From assembly GCF_016651105.1 (NCBI RefSeq), contig NZ_JAEKEL010000001.1, forward strand, positions 5,136,001-5,200,000: a DNA stretch of 64,000 bases, written 5' to 3'. The number at the start of each line of letters is the position of its first letter. Positions within the stretch are counted from its first letter, which is position 1. Below are positions 26,910-35,817 of the stretch, piece by piece. A program made the translations under genes and the position numbers. The DNA comes from Pseudomonas sp. TH15. Lineage in GTDB: Bacteria > Pseudomonadota > Gammaproteobacteria > Pseudomonadales > Pseudomonadaceae. Under the pieces are notes generated by a model. It saw only the letters and a list, made by a program, of their open reading frames with translations, ran no database searches and was not told where the DNA came from.

Positions 26910-27695
26910 ATGACAATTCTAAAAAGCACGACGATTCTTTGCACCGCGCTGGCATTCGCCACCGCCGTTCATGCCGAGGAAAACACTTCGCATCTGGACA
27001 GCGTCATGCAGCAAGGTCTGCTGACGGTCTGCACCACCGGCGACTACAAGCCCTACACCTACAAAAATGAAAACGGCGAGTACGAAGGCATCGACATCGC
27101 GATGGCTCGCTCCCTGGCCGACAGCCTCGGGGCCAAGGTTAATTGGGTACAGACCACCTGGAAAACCCTGATGCCCGACCTGCTCGCGGGCAAATGCGAC
27201 ATCGCGATGGGCGGGATTTCGGTGACGCTGGAACGGCAGAAAAAGGCCTATTTCAGTAGCACTCTGGATGTCGATGGCAAGGTTCCATTGGTGCGCTGTG
27301 AAGATCAGGCGCGTTACCAGACCATCGAGCAAATCAACCAGCCGTCGGTGCGGTTGATCGAGCCGGCGGGCGGCACCAATGAGGCGTTCGTGCATGCCTT
27401 CCTGCCCAAGGCGCAGCTGATGCTTCACGACAATGTGACGCTGTTCCAGGCGCTGCTGGACAAGAAGGCTGACGTGATGATCACTGATGCTTCAGAGGCG
27501 CTCTATCAGCAGAAACTCAAACCCGGGCTATGCGCGGTCAACCCAGGCCACTACTTCCAGTACGGCGAAAAAGCCTATTTGCTGCCACGCGATGACATTA
27601 CCTGGAAGCAATACGTCGATCAGTGGCTGCACCTGACCAAGGTTACCGGAAACTATCAGAAAGTTGTCGGTGAATGGCTGGCAGTGCCGCAGTAA
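26910..27695 (+). CDS. Periplasmic solute-binding-fold protein, PheC (cyclohexadienyl dehydratase)-like
   Basis: 261-residue exported protein with a signal peptide (about 1-22, ending VHAEE) and the SBP_bac_3 fold. It follows P. aeruginosa PheC closely as remembered: TTGDYKPYTYKNENGEYEGIDIAMARSLADSLGAK, CDIAMGGISVTLERQKKAYFSS, PAGGTNEAFV, MITDASEA, CAVNPGHYFQYGEKAYLLPRDD. PheC dehydrates arogenate or prephenate in the periplasm. The similarity makes an enzyme more likely than an ABC-transport binding protein, and no permease or ATPase gene is adjacent. The exact substrate is uncertain. Single gene. Confidence 0.8.
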   Translation: MTILKSTTILCTALAFATAVHAEENTSHLDSVMQQGLLTVCTTGDYKPYTYKNENGEYEGIDIAMARSLADSLGAKVNWVQTTWKTLMPDLLAGKCDIAMGGISVTLERQKKAYFSSTLDVDGKVPLVRCEDQARYQTIEQINQPSVRLIEPAGGTNEAFVHAFLPKAQLMLHDNVTLFQALLDKKADVMITDASEALYQQKLKPGLCAVNPGHYFQYGEKAYLLPRDDITWKQYVDQWLHLTKVTGNYQKVVGEWLAVPQ

Positions 27696-27853
27696 GGGTT
27701 TTCAGCGCTGCATCGGCCTCGCTGTCGGGTGCGGCGGTCATGACGATGAGTCTGCGGGTCGACGTTGGTGCGCCTCTGCTCCAGAGGCGTGTAGTGGTCG
27801 AGAAAATGGTCGGGGTCTTCAACCTGATATTAACCTTAGGCCCGCCACTAAAA

Positions 27854-27957
27854 CTGTGGCGAGGGAGCTTGCTCCCGCTGGGCTGCGCAGCGGCCCCGCT
27901 CTTTAAAAAGAAGGGGACTGCTGCGCAGTCCAACGGGAGCAAGCTCCCTCGCCACGG
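27854..27957. repeat. REP doublet (GTGGCGAGGGAGCTTGCTCCC family)
   Basis: CTGTGGCGAGGGAGCTTGCTCCCG and its inverted copy CGGGAGCAAGCTCCCTCGCCACGG enclose a second inner inverted segment (CTGGGCTGCGCAG/CTGCGCAGTCC). Located between the PheC-like gene and the lipoprotein gene. The same family occurs at 63150. Confidence 0.85.
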
Positions 27958-27972
27958 GTTATTCGTCACTGG

Positions 27973-28188
27973 TCAATCGTCATGCAACATCCCGGAGCTG
28001 TACTGGTTGAGGCTATTGCCAATACTGTTCCCGCCAAACTTCAGCGTCGTCGCATTACTGCGCCCGTCCGGCGACTGACAATTAGCCGAAAAACAACTCG
28101 TCGTGGTCAATCCACCGGCGCCCGAACAAGCGCTCAACACCGATACAGCTGCAGCAATCAACAGCACTTTGACGACATTGGCGCTCAT
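27973..28188 (-). CDS. Small putative lipoprotein
   Basis: 71 residues. The N-terminal hydrophobic segment ends in the lipobox LSAC (VLLIAAAVSVLSAC), so the mature protein would be lipid-anchored, about 50 residues long and Ser/Asn/Gly-rich. The ATG at 28188 has GGGGAG 8 bases upstream. A GTG two codons earlier is too close to that site. No domain recognised. Two mature cysteines (CFSANC) are visible. Role unknown. Confidence 0.65.
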   Translation of the reverse strand: MSANVVKVLLIAAAVSVLSACSGAGGLTTTSCFSANCQSPDGRSNATTLKFGGNSIGNSLNQYSSGMLHDD

Positions 28189-28343
28189 GGGCACGGCTCC
28201 CCTCGGGTCCCCTCGGGATGAAAAAGCAAGACAACACGACCTTATGCCACCATCCTAGTACCACGCCCAAAACGGCAACATGAAACTTCACCGACCGACA
28301 GCGCGGGTTCAGCTTGAGAAAAACCGCGAGACCAGGACAGCCC

Positions 28344-28895
28344 ATGCAATTCCTTCCCCTGACCGACGCCAGCCCCGACATCCAGGCTCATGTGCGCACC
28401 CTGCGCAATCAGCCGGACGTGCGCAAATACATGTACACCTCTCACGAAATCAGTGAACAGGAACATGCCGATTGGCTGACGTCCCTGCACGGCAATCCGC
28501 GCCAGCAAGTGTTCGTGGTGATCAAGGATGAGCAAGCGGTTGGGGTTGTTTCGCTGAATGCGATCAACGTTTTGCAGAAAACCGCTGATTGGGCGTTTTA
28601 TCTGGACGTTGGCTTACAGGGCAAAGGCCTGGGCAGTGCGGTCGAGTTCTGGATGCTCGATTACGCGTTTGATGTCGCCGGGTTGGAGAAGCTCAATTGC
28701 GAAGTGCTGTCGATGAATTCGGCAGTGGTGAAAATGCATCAGAAGTTCGGGTTTGAGGTCGAGGGTTTCCGGCGGCAGAACGTGGTGAAGGATGGCGTGC
28801 GGATTGATGTGGTTTTGTTGGGCATCGCCAAGCCTGAATGGCAGAGCAGACGCCCGGCGCTAGCCGCTGTTATCGAACGAATCACAGCGGGCTGA
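28344..28895 (+). CDS. GNAT acetyltransferase, PseH-like
   Basis: 183-residue N-acetyltransferase. The ATG at 28344 has AGGA 7 bases upstream. Features match the PseH/RimJ branch: RNQPDVRKYMYTSHEISEQEHADWL near the N-terminus, acetyl-CoA loop GLQGKGLGSAVEF, and KLNCEVLSMNSAVVKMHQKFGFEVEG. PseH acetylates an amino sugar nucleotide in pseudaminic acid synthesis. Here no other pse gene is visible, so the acceptor is uncertain. Convergent with the EAL gene 6 bases downstream. Confidence 0.8.
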   Translation: MQFLPLTDASPDIQAHVRTLRNQPDVRKYMYTSHEISEQEHADWLTSLHGNPRQQVFVVIKDEQAVGVVSLNAINVLQKTADWAFYLDVGLQGKGLGSAVEFWMLDYAFDVAGLEKLNCEVLSMNSAVVKMHQKFGFEVEGFRRQNVVKDGVRIDVVLLGIAKPEWQSRRPALAAVIERITAG

Positions 28896-28901
28896 AGGAG
28901 A

Positions 28902-29681
28902 TCAGCCCTTCAGCCACGCCCCCGAAGGAATCTGAGCCAATGCCTTGAACGCAGGCTTGGCAAACCAGAAACCCTGCATCAGATAAATCCCGCAATCGGC
29001 GAGAAAGTCTCTTTCCTCCGCCTCTTCGATGCCCTCGGCGATCACCTCCACGCCCAGTTCTCGGCACATGGTCACAACGTTTCGCACGATCACCTGGCGA
29101 ACACGATCACGGTGAATATCGCGAATCAGTGCCAAATCCAGTTTGATCAGATCCGGCTGAAAATCCGCCAACAGATTCAGGCCGGAATAGCCCGCGCCAA
29201 AATCGTCGATCGCGGTCTTGAAACCAAACTCCCGGTACTCACGCAATATCGTCATCAAATGCTTATTGCTTTCAACGTGCTCGCCCTCAACCGCCTCGAA
29301 AATCAGCCGATCCAGCGGAAAACCGTGAACGCGCGCCGCTTCCAGCGTGCTGCGAATGCACAGCTGCGGACGGTAAACGGCGTTCGGCAAAAAGTTGATC
29401 GACAGATACTCGGCCATCCCTAACTCGGCAGCCGAGGAAATAGCCCGCACCCGACACAGTTGATCGAATCGATAACGGTTTTGATCGTCTATGCGCTCAA
29501 GGACAGACAACGCCCCTTCACCATTCACACCACGAACCAGGGCTTCATGGGCAAAGATCGATTGGTCGCGCAGGTCGACAATGGGCTGAAAAGCGAAAGC
29601 GAATTCCATATCCGGTTCGCCGGTATCTTTACAGCCCTGGCAGCCTCGGGGAGCGCCAGATGGTTTTGCAAAGTCGGTCAT
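28902..29681 (-). CDS. Stand-alone EAL-domain protein (probable cyclic-di-GMP phosphodiesterase)
   Basis: 259-residue protein made almost entirely of one EAL domain, with no membrane segment. Signature EALVRG (for EALLR), INFLP, DDFGAGYSGLNLL, PDLIKLD and AEGIEEAEE are present, so the metal and catalytic residues appear kept and hydrolysis of cyclic-di-GMP to pGpG is plausible. The N-terminal 25 residues contain CQGCKDTGEPD, possibly a small metal-binding tail. It follows the chemoreceptor gene on the same strand after 133 bases. Confidence 0.88.
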   Translation of the reverse strand: MTDFAKPSGAPRGCQGCKDTGEPDMEFAFAFQPIVDLRDQSIFAHEALVRGVNGEGALSVLERIDDQNRYRFDQLCRVRAISSAAELGMAEYLSINFLPNAVYRPQLCIRSTLEAARVHGFPLDRLIFEAVEGEHVESNKHLMTILREYREFGFKTAIDDFGAGYSGLNLLADFQPDLIKLDLALIRDIHRDRVRQVIVRNVVTMCRELGVEVIAEGIEEAEERDFLADCGIYLMQGFWFAKPAFKALAQIPSGAWLKG

Positions 29682-29814
29682 GACACCCCCTGAAAACGAG
29701 TTACAACCTTCCCTGGTCGTAAATTATTGAACCGAGTTACCGGCAAACGCCACTTGAATGGTAATCCTCGGCGCTTGGAACTTTGAATTCAGCGCAGGCT
29801 CATCGTTCACTTGA

Positions 29815-31749
29815 TCAGGTGCGAAAATGCGCGGTCATTCGTTGCAGGTCCTGCCCCAGCGACGCCAGTTCGATCGTCGCTGTCGCACTTTCTTCGCTGG
29901 CGACAGCCGACTGGTCGGCCACATCACGCACACTGACGATGCTGCGATTGATTTCGTCAGCCACGGCACTTTGCTGTTCGGCGGCGGCGGAGATCTGCAG
30001 GCTCATTTCCTGGATCGTCCCGATGGACTGATTGATCTCGGTAATTGCCAGCTCGGCCTTCTGCGCCAGCACCACCGTATCGAGCGTTCGCTCGCGGCTG
30101 GAGACCATCAGCGTAGCGGCCGCTTGCGTGCGTTGTTGCAGAGTGATGATTAGCGCTTCGATTTCCTTGGTCGAGTCCTGTGTGCGCTGAGCCAGCGAAC
30201 GCACTTCATCTGCGACCACGGCGAACCCGCGCCCCTGCTCGCCCGCCCGCGCCGCTTCGATAGCGGCGTTCAACGCGAGCAAATTGGTCTGCTCGGCGAC
30301 GGCTTTGATCACGTCGATCACTTTGCCGATCTGTTCACTGTCCTGAGACAGCACGTTCATCGCAGTGCCCAACTCTTCAATGGCCACAGACAATTCACTG
30401 ATCTGCACAGTCGCCTGCTTCACCACTGCACTGCCGTGACGAGCCTGTTGATCGGCCAAGGTCGCGGCAGCAGACGCATCGGTGGTGTTGCGGGCCACTT
30501 CCTGCACGGTCGAGGCCATTTCGTGCATCGCCGTGGCAACTTGATCCACTTCACTTTTTTGCTGACGCACACCCGCGCTGGTCTGCTCGCTCATGGCCGA
30601 GAGTTTTTCCGCAGAAGTGGAAATATGCGTCACGCCATTGCCGATACCCTGCACCAGCATGTTCAGGTTTTGCGCCATGTCCTGCATCGCATTTTGCATA
30701 TCGCCCAACTCATCTTTACGGTTTGATTTGGCCTTTACCGTCAGATCGCCTTTGGCAATACGCCGGGCCAGATCAACCGTCAGCGCCAGCGGCGCAGTGA
30801 TCTGGCGCGAAATGACCACCGAAGCAAACAGCCCGACCACCAGCGCCAACACGGTCAACAGCGCAATCTGGATAAAGGCTGAGTGCTGATCTTCACGCGC
30901 CAGGCGCTGCTGGGTGTCCATCAGGCCGTTCACGATGCTGTCCATCGCCTTGCTTTCCTGATCGACCTGCTGGCGCATGCTTTGCTTCTGCTCAAACAGC
31001 CCGGTCACTTCTACCAATACTTCGCGATAACGACGCATACCGGCGTGCGCTTCTTCCAACTGACTCGACAGGGTCGCCGGCAGGCTGGCACGCGCTTGGG
31101 TGATATCGCTCAGGAACGTATCGATGGTCTCCAGCAGCACTTTTTTGTTCACCTCGTCGGGCACCGCAATGTAACGACGCAACATCAGGCGAAACGTGGT
31201 CATGCCGTAGCGCAAGTCGGCCACGCTGCGCAGTTCCCGAACGCGTTCGCTATCGGCAGACACCAAGGCACTGCTCGTGGTGCCTTCAAGCATGCCGGCA
31301 AAAGTCTGCGCGTACTTGTCCGACAGCGCACCCAGCGGTTTCAGGGCATCCGTCGTCGACTTATCGGCATCGATCAGCCGCTTTACCTTCTGATCATAGG
31401 CAACAATCGTGGATTGCAACGCCTTCAAGGCTTGCTGGTTTTCAGTGCGCGTCAATGTTTCGAGTGCCTTGCTCACAAGGCCCTGCAAGACATTCAGCTG
31501 AACGCGATAAGCGTCGGCGAAAGCTGCATCGGCGGCCGCTTCGTACTGTTTCTCGGACAGACGCATATTTTGCGTAGCGTCATTCAGCGTGCCGATCAGG
31601 CGCGTCGTGCTCAAGCGATCCACCAGCACGTTGTTGCTGTTATAGCCAATGAAGGCAACCGCCAGAACAGCCAGCAAAAGAATGCCGAAACCGGTTCCCA
31701 GCTTGCGGGAAACTTTCATGTCACCCAGGAAATTCGATGCAACTGCCAT
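29815..31749 (-). CDS. Methyl-accepting chemotaxis protein with a large helical sensor
   Basis: 644-residue transmembrane chemoreceptor. The ATG at 31749 ([18 protein letters not shown]) has GAGG 6 bases upstream. The longer open frame to 31842 lacks one. Helix 1 lies at about 19-37 and helix 2 at about 295-317. The periplasmic region between them is about 255 residues and helical, the size of an HBM-type (McpS-like) ligand domain. A HAMP domain follows, then the signalling hairpin with [32 protein letters not shown]. No cognate ligand is evident. Confidence 0.9.
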   Translation of the reverse strand: MAVASNFLGDMKVSRKLGTGFGILLLAVLAVAFIGYNSNNVLVDRLSTTRLIGTLNDATQNMRLSEKQYEAAADAAFADAYRVQLNVLQGLVSKALETLTRTENQQALKALQSTIVAYDQKVKRLIDADKSTTDALKPLGALSDKYAQTFAGMLEGTTSSALVSADSERVRELRSVADLRYGMTTFRLMLRRYIAVPDEVNKKVLLETIDTFLSDITQARASLPATLSSQLEEAHAGMRRYREVLVEVTGLFEQKQSMRQQVDQESKAMDSIVNGLMDTQQRLAREDQHSAFIQIALLTVLALVVGLFASVVISRQITAPLALTVDLARRIAKGDLTVKAKSNRKDELGDMQNAMQDMAQNLNMLVQGIGNGVTHISTSAEKLSAMSEQTSAGVRQQKSEVDQVATAMHEMASTVQEVARNTTDASAAATLADQQARHGSAVVKQATVQISELSVAIEELGTAMNVLSQDSEQIGKVIDVIKAVAEQTNLLALNAAIEAARAGEQGRGFAVVADEVRSLAQRTQDSTKEIEALIITLQQRTQAAATLMVSSRERTLDTVVLAQKAELAITEINQSIGTIQEMSLQISAAAEQQSAVADEINRSIVSVRDVADQSAVASEESATATIELASLGQDLQRMTAHFRT

Positions 31750-32205
31750 ATTCAGCCTCAAACGCCCTGACGCTAAACGCCAGGCACAAAAAATAGATCT
31801 CCGGCAACCACAGTCACCGTCCAGACATTCAGGGGTCGTCATCCAAGGCGTGCTACGGGACGCTCCAGCTGTCCCGGAAATGCAAAATGCGCCTGCTGGT
31901 TGTCACGTCCGTAAGAGCCCGGCGCGAACATCGACAGACAACGCCAACACATCGCAGAAAGAAGGTCTGGATGCAGGGTTTATCGATTCAGCAGAGGTGT
32001 CTGGGAGGGATGCTATTAACTTTGCGAAAACTTGTACAACTTTTTATTTTTGTACAATCGTTGAACTTTTGGAGCTGCGTGATGACGCATTGCCATCACG
32101 ATTTGTGGCACATCGCTACTGGCGCAAAAAGACGCTGAAAATGCCGATTCAAAACCCCGCCCCTCTGCGACAACGGTGTGCCGCACGCCGCAGAGGGACA
32201 CGGAT
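31750..32205. other. Intergenic region between chemoreceptor and DUF6124 remnant
   Basis: 456 bases without a supported gene. It contains a LitR-type operator (separate entry), an 18-codon plus-strand frame at 32082-32138 (MTHCHHDLWHIATGAKRR) preceded by GGAG, and an inverted repeat CCCTCTGCG...CGCAGAGGG (32162-32197) that may terminate the DUF6124 transcript. The small frame is unproven. Confidence 0.4.
32033..32056. promoter_or_regulatory. LitR/PplR-type operator candidate, TGTACA-N12-TGTACA
   Basis: Two copies of TGTACA (32033-32038 and 32051-32056) are separated by exactly 12 bases in AT-rich DNA. Each is part of the palindrome TTGTACAA. This equals the site recalled for class II LitR photosensory regulators of Pseudomonas putida, T(G/A)TACA-N12-TGTA(C/T)A. 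It lies about 285 bases upstream of the minus-strand chemoreceptor start and 26 bases before a tiny plus-strand frame, so its target is unclear. A plausible plus-strand -35/-10 pair (TTGCGA-N17-TATTTT) overlaps it. Confidence 0.55.
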
Positions 32206-32567
32206 TTACGGCTTGATTTCGACGTTATCCAACGCCCGATTCACCGCCAACTCGGCCAACATCACCACCTGCGCAATGCCTAGCGCGGTTTTCCGGCGCG
32301 TGTTGTCCAGCGTCGCGGCAAAATTGTTGAGCATCTCCGAGGCAGAACCCAGGGTTTCGCTGGCATTGGCCAACAGGGATTCCGAGTCGTACTTCGGATT
32401 AGCGAAGTACATGCGTTCAGGCTCGTCGGTGTCGGCAATGTTCTGGCTGGCGGGAAGGAGATAGTGATCGAGCGCGCGGTCGGCGGCTTCCTTGAGCTTT
32501 TGGGGTCGAGGGCCGGGTCGTGGGGGATTGAATCGGTTGCTGGTGGGTTGGGTGTAATTTTGAACAT
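32206..32567 (-). pseudogene. DUF6124 (formerly DUF3077) family gene with a -1 frameshift
   Basis: The first 25 codons from the ATG at 32567 read MFKITPNPPATDSIPHDPALDPK, the standard N-terminus of this Pseudomonas family. The frame is then lost at an AAAA run (32498-32501 on the plus strand as TTTT). One more A restores KLKEAADRALDHYLLPASQN and continues through MYFANPKYDSESLLANASETLGSASEML to LAVNRALDNVEIKP. The gene is otherwise whole, about 120 residues. Function of the family is unknown. Whether the frameshift is real or a sequence error cannot be told here. A structured leader lies upstream. Confidence 0.8.
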
Positions 32568-32579
32568 AGATGAAACTCC

Positions 32580-32815
32580 AGGTAAGACATAAGGAGCTAT
32601 CAGCCTCGCTACCAAACGAAGGGTGGGGGCCATACGCAGGTTGGTAGACCGGTTACCTGGAGCAAAAGCCCGGCGCATCCGAGGACGCCCTACGCATGAC
32701 CACCATAAAAACAGCCCCCAAGAAAGGCGCTGTGCTGGGATGACGCAATGCATCAATGCTGCGGGTCTACCAAACCCGATCACTGTTTTTCAGTGACCCA
32801 GGAACAATAGAACCC
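32580..32815 (-). promoter_or_regulatory. Candidate structured RNA leader upstream of the DUF6124 gene
   Basis: Read on the minus strand, about 235 bases before the DUF6124 ATG fold into several hairpins: TCACTG-AAAAA-CAGTGA, CGGGT-TTGGTAG-ACCCG and CCTTCG-TTTGGTAG-CGAGG. The two TTTGGTAG motifs sit in hairpin loops or can pair with a downstream GGTCTACCAACC. The 12-base complement GGTT(T)GGTAGACC/GGTCTACCAACC spans 110 bases. No coding frame is convincing. The arrangement suggests a cis-acting RNA or a regulatory small RNA. No name is assigned. Confidence 0.45.
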
Positions 32816-33047
32816 GCGAGCTAGAGGCACAAGCCGGCGGATTCTGTCTTAGGTGTAGGGCGTGGCGCAAGGTGTTGTAGGCCTAAGCGCCCTCAACATA
32901 GACCACATTAAACGCCAGCGATTTGGTCGTTTAAATGAAAAGGATACCCGACGTTGAAAAATATATTATAGATACAAGCGCCAAAAGATTTACACAAGAC
33001 CAATAAAAAGGTAGATGTGCCTACAACAACGGAAGAATTGTTGCTAG

Positions 33048-33743
33048 TTAGTGTGGATTGCTAGTTTTGTAGCGATGCTTTTGGGAAAGCGCAAATTCGT
33101 GTTGGTACTTTTCATGTTTTTCATAAAGTGAAAATAAATCATCAGCCAGAGCCCTCTCTACCTTTCTACCTCCAGTTGCGTGCTCTAGCGCACGCCAACA
33201 AAGAAAAAGCAGAGTAGTTTGCTGAACGGCAAGCCGAGCGAAGTGAGCTCGTTCCATCAAACACCTTTCTTCTGGCTCCCGGGTGACTCTATCGTACATG
33301 AAATCCATAGCGGTTTGATCCGCATGAATTAGATGGCTACTAATACCATAACTGTGTAACAACGAATCATAACGGGTCAGATCAAGTGTTGGTTCCTTTA
33401 CCTTTTCGAGAACTCTAACCATCTGTGAAAATGACCATTTCTGATTCAGTATTTGTCGCTTTGTTTTTGGCCATCTAGAGCGAAGTTCTGCCTCCCTATC
33501 TGCATCCAATGCCGCTCCATTGAATAACATCGCCGAATTAGCATTAATAGAATTTCTACCAGCAGCCCTAGCTTTTTCGGCGCGCTGGATATCCTCAATT
33601 TCCTTTAAAAACACCGTACACTCAATAATTCTTTCACCTCGCTCTGGCTGTGAAGCAATACTAACAAACAAGAAGCGTGTGGCACACTCGAGAGCCGATC
33701 GCATCACAATATCGCTATCCCAAAGCTTATTTTGTTGAAGCAA
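33048..33743 (-). pseudogene. DUF5677-like hypothetical gene, 5' end broken
   Basis: The 231-codon frame, mainly helical and low-GC, contains DIVMRSALECATRFLF and LARLAVQQTTLLFLCWRALEHATG-like segments resembling DUF5677-type proteins (moderate recognition). It has only a TTG to start. Directly upstream in the same frame, past an in-frame TAA at 33774-33776, the sequence continues as coherent protein (QRLLHDSILVYSKVRDVFAH, then SIENCREIDAEYARFTGAQMH) for about 50 codons but without a start codon. The simplest reading is a nonsense-mutated and 5'-truncated gene. It follows the DUF262 gene and its terminator on the same strand. Confidence 0.55.
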
Positions 33744-33992
33744 TATATTTACGGCTTGGCATCTAGATGCGTATTAGTGCATTTGAGCTCCAGTAAATCT
33801 CGCGTATTCTGCGTCGATCTCCCGGCAGTTTTCAATAGAATGTGCGAATACATCTCTAACTTTTGAGTAGACCAAAATGGAGTCGTGAAGAAGACGCTGG
33901 ATATGCAGATACCTTTTATTGTGGAGAATAGAGAATCACGAAAAATGGAGATACACAGAACAATAGGAGAATTTATCTTTTCAAGCTCTAGT

Positions 33993-34027
33993 TCAAAAAA
34001 TAAAAAAGGCCCGCATATTGGGCCTTT
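33993..34027 (-). terminator. Intrinsic terminator after the DUF262-AlbA_2 gene
   Basis: On the minus strand AAAGGCCC-AATATGC-GGGCCTTT is followed by TTTATTTTTT. The perfect 8-bp stem with a T-rich tail begins 14 bases after the stop at 34042. Confidence 0.85.
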
Positions 34028-34041
34028 CGAACAAACAAACG

Positions 34042-35817
34042 CTAGAAACGCTTGGCTATTGTTGCAACTTGCATTGCATCCTCCGCCTTTTTAGTTTCGT
34101 CACCATCCCGCCAATAAACCTCCCCACCAAAATAAGAAATATCCTGCTGAGGTTTTATGGTAATTACAATTACGCCAAGCCCAAAGTACGAATTATAGTC
34201 CATACTCGATAAAACAGACATTTTTAGGGAATCAGAAAGCTTTGAATCAGCAATTGAACGTTTCCAACGCGAATAATATTCCTCAACGCTGATTTCGAGC
34301 TGTTTGGCTTCTCGGGCGATCCCTACCACGAAACGATGCCCTACTTTAGCAGGAACAATGCTATCCAAACGCGCGACCTTGTCCGCATCAGCCTTCTTGT
34401 CAGTGACACCAAGAATTAGTTTCCCCATTTGCTTTGGGCCGTTATTTGCGATAGCACAGATTGTTTTTAAAACTTTGGCAATAAGATTCTTGTCAACCTT
34501 CCGTTCTGTACCGAGCGAGAGCATCCCTTGTTTCAATTCATAATTTGGAAGCTCAATTTCCGAGCGTTTGATGAGAGCGTCAATATCAGCAGTAGCATGA
34601 TCTCCATAAATCGGCTCAAACTCGCCAGCATCCACAAAGAAATTATCAATTAACATTTTAATAGTATTAACGTTAATTCTTCGCTCTTGAGGCGACGTAG
34701 ATTTTTTACTAGTTTCAACTCGCTCGTTCAAATTGGTGATGATCTTCCTTATTCCGGCGTAGTCAGAAATCCTCTTTTTCTCTTTAAAAACCAACTCATG
34801 AAAAGCAATCATAATTACGGCAAAAAACGAAGGAAACGCGTTAGTCGTCTTCGTTTTAAATACAATATTTCTCAATTTGTTAGCCGGGGCGACGTGACAC
34901 ACTTTCAATATTTCGTCTGTGCAATGCTTGAATTCTTTCGCAAAACGCTCTGCCCCATAAACCTCCATCGCATTCATTATTTGATTGCTTTCAGCAGTCT
35001 CAAAATTATATATTTTATCTAGAGCATCTTTGGATCTCTCGATCAAATCCGGCCCTACTATGCAAGCAGCAATGTCGGCGATACATTGTTCATCCATGCT
35101 ATCTCGAAGATCTGTCGACTTCAAAATCCCTTGATTCACCCAAAATACTTCATCAGCCTGAATTTCGTAACCATGCTTGGTTTTCGGCAAGTCAATACTA
35201 ATAGCCGGCATTGCACGTAACACTAACGTATCAGAAGACTCATCTCCTCTTAAGGTACATGCAATCAAACGCACCATGTTCGAAAAATCGTTTTGCACCC
35301 CTGCTTGTCGCCGCTCTTGATCACTTAGTCGGTGTCCATAAGTGTTGATGCGATCAAAAACATCATTAATTTCTGCATCTGTAGCTTGACGCATCACCGA
35401 TAAGGCCAAGGGGTAATCGAGTAGGGTGCTGACCTGTTTCTGCGTAATATATTCATCAGCGGTTTCGGCAACAAAATCACCATCTACTGAATATGCAAGA
35501 GCGGTAGGAAAGAAATTCAGATCAAAAAGCTCTCCCTCAAGCGTGGGGAATGAGGTCTCAATAAACGAAACGATGGCGTGCAGGCGCTGCAATCCGTCAA
35601 TAATCTCGTAAGTTCCTGCTTCCTCTTCCCGCTCTGCTATCAAAATTGCTGGGATTGGATATTTTTTCAGGATGGATTCTACAAGCTTCTGTTTTTCCTC
35701 TAGCGTCCATACTAACTTTCGTTGATAGCGTCTATTCACGTACAACTTATCTTCTCGATACCATGTATAAACAGATTGGATCGGAGTCTGTTGCGAAGCT
35801 AATTCTGCCATTGCCAT
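34042..35817 (-). CDS. DUF262-AlbA_2 (Schlafen-type) fusion protein, candidate defence gene
   Basis: 591-residue soluble protein. The N-terminal half is a DUF262/ParB-Srx-like domain as in GmrS and related restriction proteins: YVNRRYQRKLVWTLEEKQKLVESIL (about 26-50), then YEIIDGLQRLHAIVSFIE around 70-86, and FDRINTYGHRLSDQERRQAG. A helical middle follows. The C-terminus (about 422-560) is an AlbA_2/Schlafen-type nucleic-acid domain: ELPNYELKQG, ICAIANNGPKQMGKLILGV and YFGGEVYWRDGDET. AAGG lies 6 bases before ATG. GC is far below the flanks, indicating transfer. DUF262 proteins often act in phage or modified-DNA defence. That role is inferred here and no partner methylase or HNH gene is seen. 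Confidence 0.75.
   Translation of the reverse strand: MAMAELASQQTPIQSVYTWYREDKLYVNRRYQRKLVWTLEEKQKLVESILKKYPIPAILIAEREEEAGTYEIIDGLQRLHAIVSFIETSFPTLEGELFDLNFFPTALAYSVDGDFVAETADEYITQKQVSTLLDYPLALSVMRQATDAEINDVFDRINTYGHRLSDQERRQAGVQNDFSNMVRLIACTLRGDESSDTLVLRAMPAISIDLPKTKHGYEIQADEVFWVNQGILKSTDLRDSMDEQCIADIAACIVGPDLIERSKDALDKIYNFETAESNQIMNAMEVYGAERFAKEFKHCTDEILKVCHVAPANKLRNIVFKTKTTNAFPSFFAVIMIAFHELVFKEKKRISDYAGIRKIITNLNERVETSKKSTSPQERRINVNTIKMLIDNFFVDAGEFEPIYGDHATADIDALIKRSEIELPNYELKQGMLSLGTERKVDKNLIAKVLKTICAIANNGPKQMGKLILGVTDKKADADKVARLDSIVPAKVGHRFVVGIAREAKQLEISVEEYYSRWKRSIADSKLSDSLKMSVLSSMDYNSYFGLGVIVITIKPQQDISYFGGEVYWRDGDETKKAEDAMQVATIAKRF

Noticed and set aside
28902-29681. Catalytically dead EAL protein because EALV replaces EALL
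   Set aside because: The metal-binding Glu and the downstream DDFGAGYS, IKLD and AEGIE motifs remain; Val for Leu at that position is a mild change.
32490-32505. Programmed -1 frameshift in the DUF6124 gene
   Set aside because: The run CCCAAAAG is not in the phase required for a classic X-XXY-YYZ slippery site in the zero frame, and the family is normally made in one frame; mutation or sequence error is simpler.
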